A stretch of 64,000 bases of DNA from Paenibacillus phyllosphaerae (GTDB taxonomy: Bacteria > Bacillota > Bacilli > Paenibacillales > Paenibacillaceae). Shown here one piece after another: positions 7,669-15,108 of the stretch; positions within the stretch are counted from its first letter, which is position 1; every line of letters begins with the position of its first letter. The stretch is from NCBI RefSeq assembly GCF_014192105.1, contig NZ_JACHXK010000009.1, positions 1 to 64,000 on the forward strand, in the 5' to 3' direction. Under the pieces are notes generated by a model. That model was not told the DNA's origin. It ran no database searches and saw only the letters and a program-made list of their open reading frames with translations. The position numbers and the translations under genes were made by a program.

Positions 7669-9127
7669 GTGGCTGAGCCATCCGACGGCGATCAAGATTA
7701 TTTCACTCGTCATCGGCATCCTTCTGTTTGCGGTTGTCCATTTCGACGCCGAACGTTCGCCAAATACGGTAGCGACATTAACGGAGACGGAAGAGTATGA
7801 ACTGAATGTTGAGGTAACCGGGCTAGATACCCAGTACGCGCTGCGCTCGGTCGAACCGACGATCGTAAAGATCAAGGTGCAGGGCACAAGCGGCGACTTA
7901 TTCAAGGCGGCGAAGGAATATAAGGCGACAGTTGATGTAACGGGGATCGGACAAGGGCTGCATGAGCTGCCGGTGACGATCGATAAACCGGATACGGTCG
8001 AATTGTTGGATTATTCGCCGCGGAATGTTTCCGTGTTGCTCGAACCGATGGTCACGAAGAACTTTACGGTCCAGTTGAAGACCGACGGGACGGTGACGGA
8101 CGGCTACAATTCCGGTGTGCCGGTCGTAACGCCAGGCGAGGTAGCGGTGACGTTGCCGGAGGATCGGATGGATGAAGTCGGTTTTGTCGGAGCGGTTATC
8201 TCCATTCAGGATGCAGATGACGATTTCACGGAGAACAAAGCCAAAATCATCGTGCTGAATGAAGCCGGGGAAGAGCTAAAGGAAGCGGTCGTGCAGCCTA
8301 GCACAGTTGAAGTTCAAATACCGGTGTCCATGCCTTCGAAGGTACTGCCGCTGCACGTCGATTATACGGGGAATGCGCCGGAAGGATTGGCTGTAGCATT
8401 AGTAACGCCTACCGTGCAGCAAGTCACGGTCTACGGCCTGCAGGAAGAGCTGGATAAGCTGAGCAGCTATGACGGTGTGGTAGCGGATCTGTCGAAGCAG
8501 AAGCAGTCTGGCGCCATGACGGTTGCCGTTCCGCTGATTGAGGGGATTGCAGCGGTCGAACCGGCAGAGATTACGGTGGATGTGACCTACTCCGCGGCTG
8601 CGACGAAAGTGCTGCCTCAAGTACCGGTTACGCTTAGCGGATTAGCTTCCGGCCTGCAAGCGAAAATCTCCGTGCCTGCAGCAGGCACTGTGAATCTGAC
8701 GGTGTCGGGGGCCTCGAACATGCTAGCCGATGTCGATGCGCAGGATGCTCAGCTGATCGCGGATCTGACCGAACTTGGGGCCGGCACGCATGTCGTGCAG
8801 TTAAAGGCGGCGCTGCCGCGGTTTGTGTCGTTGGCAACCGGCGGGATTAGCGCGACAGTAGTCATTACGGATGGATCGACGGCAACCGGCAGCGCGGCTA
8901 ACAAAGAGGATAATGCCGCGGCAGGCGGCGCTTCGAACAATACATCCGACAATCAGACGGATGCGGCGACGAATGAACCCGCCAGCGGAACGACGAATGA
9001 ACCGGAGGCGGGAAGTACGAACGGGGCGGAGCCGACAACCGGCGGCAATACGAATGCAACCAATGAAGCAAACAGTACCGATAGCGGCGGAGATCCGGTC
9101 ATTAATGAAGAGGATCCTGCCGAATAA
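7661..9127 (+). CDS. cdaR: CdaA regulatory protein CdaR (YbbR repeats)
   Basis: 488 residues: a short cytoplasmic start, one signal-anchor helix (IISLVIGILLFAVVHF, about 12-27), then an extracellular array of about four YbbR domains (to about residue 405), each with a TVDVTG / EVQIPVS-like strand pattern. The final 80 residues are a low-complexity tail rich in Thr, Asn, Ala, Gly and Glu, probably an unstructured cell-wall spacer. It binds and controls CdaA in the family. The start overlaps the end of cdaA, indicating translational coupling. Confidence 0.93.
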   Translation: MDKWLSHPTAIKIISLVIGILLFAVVHFDAERSPNTVATLTETEEYELNVEVTGLDTQYALRSVEPTIVKIKVQGTSGDLFKAAKEYKATVDVTGIGQGLHELPVTIDKPDTVELLDYSPRNVSVLLEPMVTKNFTVQLKTDGTVTDGYNSGVPVVTPGEVAVTLPEDRMDEVGFVGAVISIQDADDDFTENKAKIIVLNEAGEELKEAVVQPSTVEVQIPVSMPSKVLPLHVDYTGNAPEGLAVALVTPTVQQVTVYGLQEELDKLSSYDGVVADLSKQKQSGAMTVAVPLIEGIAAVEPAEITVDVTYSAAATKVLPQVPVTLSGLASGLQAKISVPAAGTVNLTVSGASNMLADVDAQDAQLIADLTELGAGTHVVQLKAALPRFVSLATGGISATVVITDGSTATGSAANKEDNAAAGGASNNTSDNQTDAATNEPASGTTNEPEAGSTNGAEPTTGGNTNATNEANSTDSGGDPVINEEDPAE

Positions 9128-9216
9128 CGTGACATTTGACGAATACAGTCGTATGCTATCGGAATAAACATCAGAAGTACACACCATGATACTTGGCGAA
9201 GGGATTGGACTAAATA

Positions 9217-10563
9217 ATGGGGAAATATTTTGGAACTGACGGCGTTCGGGGCGTAGCCAACCGTGAATTGACGCCAGAGCTTGCTTATAAAATCGGCCGC
9301 TGCGGCGGTTATGTACTGGCGGGACAAGCGGACAAACCGAAGGTCGTTATCGGACTCGATACGCGAATTTCCGGCCCAATGCTGGAAGCTTCGCTGACGG
9401 CTGGACTGCTCTCTATCGGGGCGAGCGTCATTCGTCTTGGCGTCGTATCGACACCGGCGGTTGCTTATTTGACGCGCATTCTAGGCGCCGATGCAGGCGT
9501 CATGATCTCGGCTTCGCATAATCCGGTCGAAGATAACGGCATTAAATTTTTCGGCGGCGACGGGTTCAAACTGTCGGATGAGACGGAGAACGAGATCGAG
9601 CGTCTGATGGATGCCGAGGTCGACGAACTGCCTCGTCCGGAAGGCGGCGAGATCGGTTCAGTGACGACGGAAGAGCATGCGCAGCGTCTCTATCTGGACT
9701 TCCTGAAGACGACGGTAACGCATTCCTTTGCAGGTCTCAAAATCGTGCTGGACTGCGCGAATGGCTCCGCCTATTCGCTGGCTCCTTCCGTATTCCGCGA
9801 GCTAGGCGCAGAAGTGATTACGGTCGGCGCGGAACCGAACGGCCTCAACATTAACGATGGCGTCGGATCTACGCATCCGGAATATCTGCGCGAGGAAGTG
9901 CTAAAGCATGGCGCGGATCTGGGATTGTCCTTCGACGGTGACGCGGATCGTCTCATTGCGATTGACGAGAATGGCGATGAGGTCGACGGCGACTTTATTC
10001 TGTGCATTTGCGGCGAGGCGATGAAGCGGGAAGGCAAGCTGAACCATGATACGATCGTGACGACGGTTATGGCCAATATCGGCTTCTTCAAAGCGACGGA
10101 GCGTCTGGGGCTTAAGACGGCACAGACGGCGGTGGGCGACCGTTACGTCATGGAAGAGATGCGCCGCGGCGGATTTAATCTGGGCGGCGAGCAGTCCGGC
10201 CATGTGATTTTCCTCGATTACAACACGACAGGCGATGGCATCCTTACGGCGCTCCAATTGGTCAACACGCTGGTCGGCGCAGGCCGCAAGCTTGGCGAGA
10301 TCAAGACGCTGATGCGCAAATACCCGCAGAAGCTCGTTAACGTGCGCGTTGCGGATAAGAGCCAATATAAGGATAACCCTGCGATTGCGGCAGCGATCGC
10401 AAAGGTCGAGCAGGAACTCGGGGACAACGGCCGCGTGCTGGTTCGTCCATCGGGGACGGAATCGCTCATTCGCGTCATGGCGGAAGGCCCGGACAAAGAG
10501 CAGGTTGAAGCTTATGTCGAAAGCATTGCCCATACGGTGCGCGCTGAGCTTGGCGGCGCTTAA
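9217..10563 (+). CDS. glmM: Phosphoglucosamine mutase
   Basis: 448 residues, the normal length. It converts glucosamine-6-phosphate to glucosamine-1-phosphate for peptidoglycan precursors. Visible are [12 protein letters not shown] at the start, the phosphoserine loop [14 protein letters not shown] (serine near 100), the metal loop SFDGDADR near 241, the sugar loop GGEQSGH and the phosphate-binding [12 protein letters not shown] near 410. It lies 89 bp after cdaR. GlmM also interacts with CdaA in Bacillus relatives. Confidence 0.98.
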   Translation: MGKYFGTDGVRGVANRELTPELAYKIGRCGGYVLAGQADKPKVVIGLDTRISGPMLEASLTAGLLSIGASVIRLGVVSTPAVAYLTRILGADAGVMISASHNPVEDNGIKFFGGDGFKLSDETENEIERLMDAEVDELPRPEGGEIGSVTTEEHAQRLYLDFLKTTVTHSFAGLKIVLDCANGSAYSLAPSVFRELGAEVITVGAEPNGLNINDGVGSTHPEYLREEVLKHGADLGLSFDGDADRLIAIDENGDEVDGDFILCICGEAMKREGKLNHDTIVTTVMANIGFFKATERLGLKTAQTAVGDRYVMEEMRRGGFNLGGEQSGHVIFLDYNTTGDGILTALQLVNTLVGAGRKLGEIKTLMRKYPQKLVNVRVADKSQYKDNPAIAAAIAKVEQELGDNGRVLVRPSGTESLIRVMAEGPDKEQVEAYVESIAHTVRAELGGA

Positions 10564-10597
10564 GCGGTAATGATGGGATAGCGTAATGAAGTGTAAT

Positions 10598-10642
10598 GGC
10601 CTCGAGGTTAGCCATAGCTAGTGGCAGCTTTCGGGGCCTTTT
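10598..10642 (+). terminator. Candidate glmM terminator
   Basis: GGCCTCGA pairs with TTTCGGGGCC across a 30-nt inner segment, followed by TTTTG. Confidence 0.6.
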
Positions 10643-10650
10643 GCTTGAAA

Positions 10651-10730
10651 TAGAAGAACGTATAAGTTGCACGCATATAGTTCATCTTCTATTTCTCAGG
10701 AATGAAACGCGCTACGCCATCAAAGACGTC
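10651..10730 (+). repeat. Dispersed hairpin repeat, copy 1
   Basis: Contains TATAAGTTGCAC, CATCTTCTATTTCTC and GGAATGAAACG in the same order and spacing as copy 2 (46616-46670); AATAGAAGA/TCTTCTATT can pair. Its GGAATGAAACG...CGCCATCAAAGACG end also resembles copy 3 (61922-61955). Confidence 0.65.
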
Positions 10731-10791
10731 TTCAGCCGTTTCACCTTGTTCCCTTAAGACAAGGTTTGAAAATAATTGTGAAAATTAACGG

Positions 10792-10820
10792 TTGCGCCTC
10801 GGGGGTAAAATGAATATGAT
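10792..10820 (+). promoter_or_regulatory. Candidate sigma-A promoter for glmS
   Basis: TTGCGC, 17-bp spacer, TATGAT. It lies 52 bp before the ribozyme cleavage site, as expected for a transcript that begins just before the glmS ribozyme. Confidence 0.6.
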
Positions 10821-10869
10821 AGGTTATGTATTCTGGAAGGAAAGAGAGGGAAGAGGTTGCGAGTGTCAT

Positions 10870-11047
10870 AAGCGCCAGAGCTTGCGCGGAGGTGTTCATC
10901 TTCAGCAATGAGGATGTAGCACCGGCAAGCTGACGAGGTGGAGGTGTTCGAAATGTTCGGCGGGGACCTCCCGGTACTGCATTCAGACCGTAAGCTGATC
11001 TTCGAAAACGACGGGGCGACCAGTCGCACAAGAATTCAGCAGGAATG
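10870..11047 (+). ncRNA. glmS ribozyme: glmS ribozyme (glucosamine-6-phosphate-activated)
   Basis: The conserved core is readable: cleavage site A/GCGCC at 10871/10872, CAAGCTGACGAGG, TTCGAAATGTTCGGCGGG and a P4-type stem GCTGATCTT against AAGAATTCAGC ending near GCAGGAA. In the family, glucosamine-6-phosphate acts as cofactor for self-cleavage, which lowers glmS mRNA. The distance to the glmS start (about 420 nt) is longer than usual. Confidence 0.88.
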
Positions 11048-11465
11048 CTTCATCATTCATTAGCAGCTCAGGCCGGCATCGGAGGCTCGTGTTTGAGTAT
11101 GCGCGATTGCACGTTTGGATTTAACGGAATCGGATTGCAAATGCTATTCCCAAAGCGAATCCTGCGCGGTGTGAGTCCGTGAGGAGCTTACTGAGGGGAA
11201 GCCAGAGAAGTTATACGTTATTAATTATTTATGCCTAACGAATGTCGAATGATGTTGCCGAACCGGCGGCATTTGTTTAATTGCTTATTACTATCCCGTT
11301 TGCTTACGAGGCCGTCTTGAGAAGTCGCGGCGCTTAGCACAACGGTTACTTGCGAGAACAGTCATCATTGTTAACGTTAGATAACCTCATAACGCTATTC
11401 ACGCCGCGAGGCACGGACGGCTTCGTAGAAGCGGGCATCATCCCCTTATACGGAGGTCTGTACAC
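11048..11465 (+). other. Long glmS leader between ribozyme and start codon
   Basis: 418 bp with no supported gene. It holds one weak hairpin with a T-rich tail (TGCCGAACCGGCGGCATTTGTTT around 11252-11278) that could attenuate transcription, and GGAGG just before the glmS ATG. Nothing else was recognised. Confidence 0.4.
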
Positions 11466-13298
11466 ATGTGTGGAATCGTAGGATATATCGGTAATCGTGA
11501 ATCGCAGGATATTTTGATCGAGGGACTGAAAAAACTGGAATACCGCGGTTATGACTCGGCTGGTATTGCAGTGTTCACTCAAGAAGGTCTTGAGGTTCGC
11601 AAATCCATTGGCCGTCTGGCTAACCTGGAAGGCAAACTTGAGGGAGATCCGCTCCATGGCTCCGTCGGTATCGGCCATACACGCTGGGCGACGCACGGCA
11701 AGCCGTCGGATGCAAACTCGCACCCACACACGGACAACTCGCACAAGTTCTCTGTTGTTCATAACGGTATTATCGAGAACTACCTAGAACTGAAGGAAGA
11801 GCTCATCGCGAAAGGCCGCCACTTCGTATCGGAGACGGACACGGAGGTTATTTCGCACCTGATCGCGGAAGAATATGACGGAGATATCGTTCAAGCGGTT
11901 CAGCGCGCCGTGAAGCATATGCGCGGTGCTTATGCTCTGGGCGTACTGACGGAATATGAGCCGGATCGCCTCGTTGCGGTACGTTTTGCAAGCCCGCTCG
12001 TTATCGGCGTCGGCAAAGGCGAGAACTTCATCGGTTCGGACATCCCGGCGATTCTGGAATATACACGCGACGTGTACATTCTGAACGACGGCGAGATGGC
12101 CGTTCTGACAACGAACGCTGTCGAGTTGATGACGATTGAAGGCGAAGTTATTTCCAAGGAAATATTCCATGTCGATTGGGATCTGGTAACCGCAGAAAAA
12201 GCCGGATTCGACCACTTTATGCTGAAGGAAATCTACGAGCAGCCTAAAGCTTATCGCGACACGATGATGGGCCGCGTATCGGAAGATGGCCGCAGTGTCG
12301 TCCTGAAAGAAATCGGTATGACGGCAGAGCAAATCCGCGGCATCCGCAAAGTGCATATTGTTGCTTGCGGTACGGCATTCCATGCCGGTCTTGTCGGCAA
12401 AACGGTCATTGAAGGCTTGGCGCGCATCCCGGTAGAGACGGATGTAGCATCCGAGTATCGTTACCGCTCGCCGATCATTACGCCTGATACGCTCGTAATC
12501 GTCGTCAGCCAATCGGGCGAGACGGCAGATACGCTGGCTGCGCTCCGCGAGGCAAAACGCAATGGCGCACGCGTACTTGCGATTACGAACGTTGTAGGCA
12601 GCTCGGTTGCCCGTGAAGCAGATGACGTCATCATCACACAAGCAGGTCCGGAGATTGCGGTTGCTTCGACGAAGGCATATACTTCGCAGCTGATCGCGTT
12701 CAACCTGTTCGGTCTGTACTTGGCTCAAGTGCTCGGCACACGTGACGAAGCGTTCGTTGCGGAAGTACTCGAGGCGATGCATAAGCTGCCGGAACAAGTC
12801 GAAGCGATTATCGAGCAAGCGCCGGTGCTGAAGCAAGTGGCGGACTCGATCTCGACGCACAATAACCTCTTCTTCATCGGCCGCGGCGTCGACTTTGCAG
12901 TCGCGCAAGAAGGCTCGCTGAAGCTGAAGGAAATCTCGTACATCCACTCCGAGGCGTATGCGGCAGGCGAGCTGAAGCATGGCACGCTGGCGCTGATCGA
13001 GGATGGCATTCCGGTCATTGCGGTCATTACGCAGAAAGATCTGTATGAGAAAACACTCAGCAACATCAAGGAAGTGAAAGCGCGCGGCGCGCATGTCCTT
13101 GGCGTCGTCAACGCCGGCATGGAAGAGGAAGTCGGCAAATCCGTCGACGAGCTGTTCGTTATTCCGAAGACGCTGCAGCTGCTGTCGCCGACGCTGTCGG
13201 TCATTCCGCTTCAGCTGATCTCGTACTACGCGTCGCTGGCACGCGGCAACGATGTCGATAAACCGCGTAACCTCGCCAAATCGGTTACGGTTGAATAA
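11466..13298 (+). CDS. glmS: Glutamine-fructose-6-phosphate aminotransferase
   Basis: 610 residues (E. coli 609). It makes glucosamine-6-phosphate from fructose-6-phosphate and glutamine, the entry step to peptidoglycan amino sugars. The N-terminal nucleophile is Cys2 (MCGIVGYIG), with the glutaminase residues RWATHGKPSDANSHPH; two SIS sugar-isomerase domains follow (IVACGTAFHAG, VSQSGETADT, SYIHSEAYAAGELKHG), ending KPRNLAKSVTVE. The 3' end is the conserved sequence read by TnsD-type proteins, and a Tn7-like element starts exactly 25 bp after the stop. A ribozyme controls the message. Confidence 0.99.
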   Translation: MCGIVGYIGNRESQDILIEGLKKLEYRGYDSAGIAVFTQEGLEVRKSIGRLANLEGKLEGDPLHGSVGIGHTRWATHGKPSDANSHPHTDNSHKFSVVHNGIIENYLELKEELIAKGRHFVSETDTEVISHLIAEEYDGDIVQAVQRAVKHMRGAYALGVLTEYEPDRLVAVRFASPLVIGVGKGENFIGSDIPAILEYTRDVYILNDGEMAVLTTNAVELMTIEGEVISKEIFHVDWDLVTAEKAGFDHFMLKEIYEQPKAYRDTMMGRVSEDGRSVVLKEIGMTAEQIRGIRKVHIVACGTAFHAGLVGKTVIEGLARIPVETDVASEYRYRSPIITPDTLVIVVSQSGETADTLAALREAKRNGARVLAITNVVGSSVAREADDVIITQAGPEIAVASTKAYTSQLIAFNLFGLYLAQVLGTRDEAFVAEVLEAMHKLPEQVEAIIEQAPVLKQVADSISTHNNLFFIGRGVDFAVAQEGSLKLKEISYIHSEAYAAGELKHGTLALIEDGIPVIAVITQKDLYEKTLSNIKEVKARGAHVLGVVNAGMEEEVGKSVDELFVIPKTLQLLSPTLSVIPLQLISYYASLARGNDVDKPRNLAKSVTVE

Positions 13299-13308
13299 AT
13301 GTGACTTA

Positions 13309-13317
13309 GGTTGCTCT
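13309..13317 (+). other. Left half of the glmS terminator, split by insertion
   Basis: GGTTGCTCT (13309-13317) is the exact complement of AGAGCAACC at 45010-45018, which is followed by TTTTTT. Joined without the two elements they form a standard terminator, so the insertions landed in its loop. Confidence 0.75.
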
Positions 13318-13318
13318 G

Positions 13319-13323
13319 ATCTG
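13319..13323 (+). repeat. Target-site duplication of Tn7-like element 1, glmS side
   Basis: ATCTG here and ATCTG at 33013-33017, directly abutting the two element ends. Five bases is the Tn7 duplication length. Confidence 0.9.
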
Positions 13324-13413
13324 TGTTCAGTGAAAATAAAGTATTAGACTGAAAAATAAAGTATTAGACTGTGAAAATAAAGTTGTAGACTGAGAAAATA
13401 AAGTATTAGACTG
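13324..13413 (+). repeat. Element 1 glmS-proximal (right-type) end: four tandem TnsB-type sites
   Basis: After the terminal TGTTCAGT come sites at 13332-13351, 13352-13371, 13372-13392 and 13393-13413, each a variant of AAAATAAAGTATTAGACTG at 20-21 bp spacing. The tight array mirrors the Tn7 right end. Confidence 0.9.
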
Positions 13414-13465
13414 CTGGGAGTTCGGCACATCATGGATAAATAGACATCATGAGCTAAACCCCGTA

Positions 13466-13502
13466 ACCCCGTAATTATGCGAGTAATTACGGGGTATTTT
13501 TC
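13466..13502 (+). terminator. Terminator just inside the proximal end of element 1
   Basis: ACCCCGTAATTA/TAATTACGGGGT hairpin (loop TGCGAG) then TTTTT. It stops glmS transcription from entering the transposon and replaces the native terminator that the insertion split. Confidence 0.88.
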
Positions 13503-13522
13503 TATTCTGGAGCTGATACAGG

Positions 13523-13870
13523 TTGAATCTAGGCGAAAAAGTCAGATTTATTCGAAAATCGAATGATCTAAACCAGAAGGAGTTTGCATTAAGAGTTGGG
13601 GTCTCACAGGGAACGTTAAGCGATATTGAACGGGGCGTGTGTCTTCCTTCATGCGAGACGATCTCTGCACTAAGAATCAAATTTAATTGTGATTTGAATT
13701 GGCTGCTTGATGAGGAAGGTACTGATTCCTCCTCTACTCAAACCACAATAACCAACGAGGAGTTAAAATTACTCGACAGCATTCGGTCTCTCCCACCTAG
13801 AGAAAAAGAAGAATTGCTTGAAATCATACATATCAAACTAAGGAAAAATAAATATCCGAATACGGATTAA
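13523..13870 (+). CDS. XRE-family helix-turn-helix regulator
   Basis: 115 residues with a TTG start after GGAG. The N-terminal 65 residues form a Cro/CI-type helix-turn-helix (LGEKVRFIRKSNDLNQKEFALRVGVSQGTLSDIERG, then LPSCETISALRIKFNCDLNWLL); the rest is a short charged tail (LLDSIRSLPPREKEELLEIIHI) probably for dimerisation. It is the first gene of the transposon and is followed by ATCCG repeats and the transposition genes, so control of transposition is the likely role. Whether it represses or activates cannot be seen. Confidence 0.8.
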   Translation: MNLGEKVRFIRKSNDLNQKEFALRVGVSQGTLSDIERGVCLPSCETISALRIKFNCDLNWLLDEEGTDSSSTQTTITNEELKLLDSIRSLPPREKEELLEIIHIKLRKNKYPNTD

Positions 13871-13880
13871 AATATCCGAA
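13852..13880 (+). promoter_or_regulatory. Candidate operator of the XRE regulator
   Basis: ATCCG-AATA-CGGAT palindrome (13854-13867) overlapping the XRE stop codon, plus another ATATCCGAA exactly 20 bp on (13872-13880). It lies immediately before the gene that opens the transposition operon. Confidence 0.5.
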
Positions 13881-13890
13881 AAGTGTAATT

Positions 13891-14271
13891 ATGGTAACAT
13901 CACCGAAATACGGGGGTGTTGCTTTGGATAAGTTTGAGATTGGGATCGTAACTTCTAACGGAATATGGTTCGAGGGTAAAATCTATTCATGTTCTCTTGC
14001 GTTAAGACAGCAGTGGTATAAGCATGCGGAGTATATTGGCGGATGGCCTGTGTCGGTGAGACGCCTAGAGAACGATAGAGTTGAAGTAATCTTACAGGAT
14101 AGCACCACTGTAGTGTGTATTCGTGTAGACCACATCCCTGTAGATCAGGTAACACTCAATTCATATTATGTGGAGTTTCAGAGATTAGCTGCTTTACGTA
14201 AACAGCTACAGGCCGAGAAAGATACTGATACAGGAGGAAATCTTCATTCGGATAAGCCTACTAACAACTGA
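13891..14271 (+). CDS. Stand-alone protein resembling the TnsB C-terminal barrel domain
   Basis: 126 residues (or 115 if the TTG at 13924, placed after GGGGGTG, is the true start). The segment IVTSNGIWFEGKIYSCSLALRQQWYK, then WPVSVRRLENDRVEVIL, follows the Mu-transposase C-terminal beta-barrel seen in the TnsB of the same element (AGIQFKGMHYGCELAMREQWF, then WRVKVCYDPRSTNEIYLW). No catalytic core or DNA-binding domain is attached. It sits 9 bp before tnsA, in the same direction. In Mu and TnsB the C-terminal part contacts the AAA+ partner, so this could compete for or bridge to TnsC, but that is inference. Its last 20 residues are polar and probably disordered. Confidence 0.6.
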   Translation: MVTSPKYGGVALDKFEIGIVTSNGIWFEGKIYSCSLALRQQWYKHAEYIGGWPVSVRRLENDRVEVILQDSTTVVCIRVDHIPVDQVTLNSYYVEFQRLAALRKQLQAEKDTDTGGNLHSDKPTNN

Positions 14272-14280
14272 GGTGTATCA

Positions 14281-15108
14281 ATGGCAAAGAGAAAACGGCA
14301 GCTAACCGAAGCGAAAATCGAAAGAATGATTAAGGAAGGAAGAGGCCAAGGCACAGGGAGAGAATATCTTCCTTGGCTTAAGATTCAGGACGTTCCATCC
14401 GAAGGTAGAGCAACTCGTGGATTAGGCTGGACTACAGGCCGAAGACACGAGCTTCTTTCGGATATAGAACGTGATTATTTTTATCTTCTGGACTATGCAG
14501 ATGAGGTTACGGATATTCGAGAACAGTTTCCGCTGTTGCCGTTAGAAGAAACATTAATGATCGCGGAACAGATAGGTATTGAACACCCTCGTGATCCTAG
14601 AACGGGGGTACCAATCGTAATGACAACGGATTTCCTTATCACCTGCAATGATAGAGACTATGCTCGAACAGTTAAGCCATTCAATGAACTGGAAAATGAA
14701 CGCACAATCGCAAAGTTTGAAATTGAGCGAGTTTACTGGGAAACGCATCATCTTGACTGGGGAATTATTATCGATAAGGATATACCGGACGTAATGGTTA
14801 GAAACATCGAGTGGGTGCATAAGGAGTACCATAATGAGGATGTTTCTGAGCTCAGCACATTTACGGTCCGCAACGTAGAACAATTACTTTCTGTTCGTTT
14901 GCAGGACGGAGAGAAAATATCGAGCGCTTGTTTAGCATGCGATCAAAAGTTAGGGCTAGAAGCAGGAACTTCTCTCGCATTGTTTCGGCATTTTATTGCG
15001 CGAAAAAAATGGATTGTAGATATGAATGAAAGAATTATCCCGTCTCTTCCAGCCGTAGATTTCAAAGTTGCGATTTCTGAATACAGACTTGAAGCCAAGG
15101 ATGGGTGA
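14281..15108 (+). CDS. tnsA: Transposition endonuclease TnsA
   Basis: 275 residues (Tn7 TnsA 273). It cuts the 5' ends of the element so that transposition is cut-and-paste. The restriction-enzyme-like active site is intact: Glu63 (LLSDIERDYFYLLDY), Asp117 (MTTDFLI) and Lys132 (TVKPFNEL), two of them at the same numbers as in Tn7 TnsA. The C-terminal half (about 175-275) is the helical part that in Tn7 binds DNA and TnsC. Its stop overlaps the GTG start of tnsB (GTGA), so the two are translationally coupled, as expected for subunits of one transposase. Confidence 0.93.
   Translation: MAKRKRQLTEAKIERMIKEGRGQGTGREYLPWLKIQDVPSEGRATRGLGWTTGRRHELLSDIERDYFYLLDYADEVTDIREQFPLLPLEETLMIAEQIGIEHPRDPRTGVPIVMTTDFLITCNDRDYARTVKPFNELENERTIAKFEIERVYWETHHLDWGIIIDKDIPDVMVRNIEWVHKEYHNEDVSELSTFTVRNVEQLLSVRLQDGEKISSACLACDQKLGLEAGTSLALFRHFIARKKWIVDMNERIIPSLPAVDFKVAISEYRLEAKDG

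Noticed and set aside
11784..13094. Minus-strand frame of 436 codons opposite glmS
   Set aside because: Antisense shadow of a fully conserved glmS; no recognisable protein.
13324..13413. The four 20-bp repeats considered as a short CRISPR array
   Set aside because: No spacers: the units are directly adjacent, no cas genes are present, and inverted copies at the other end identify them as transposase-binding sites.
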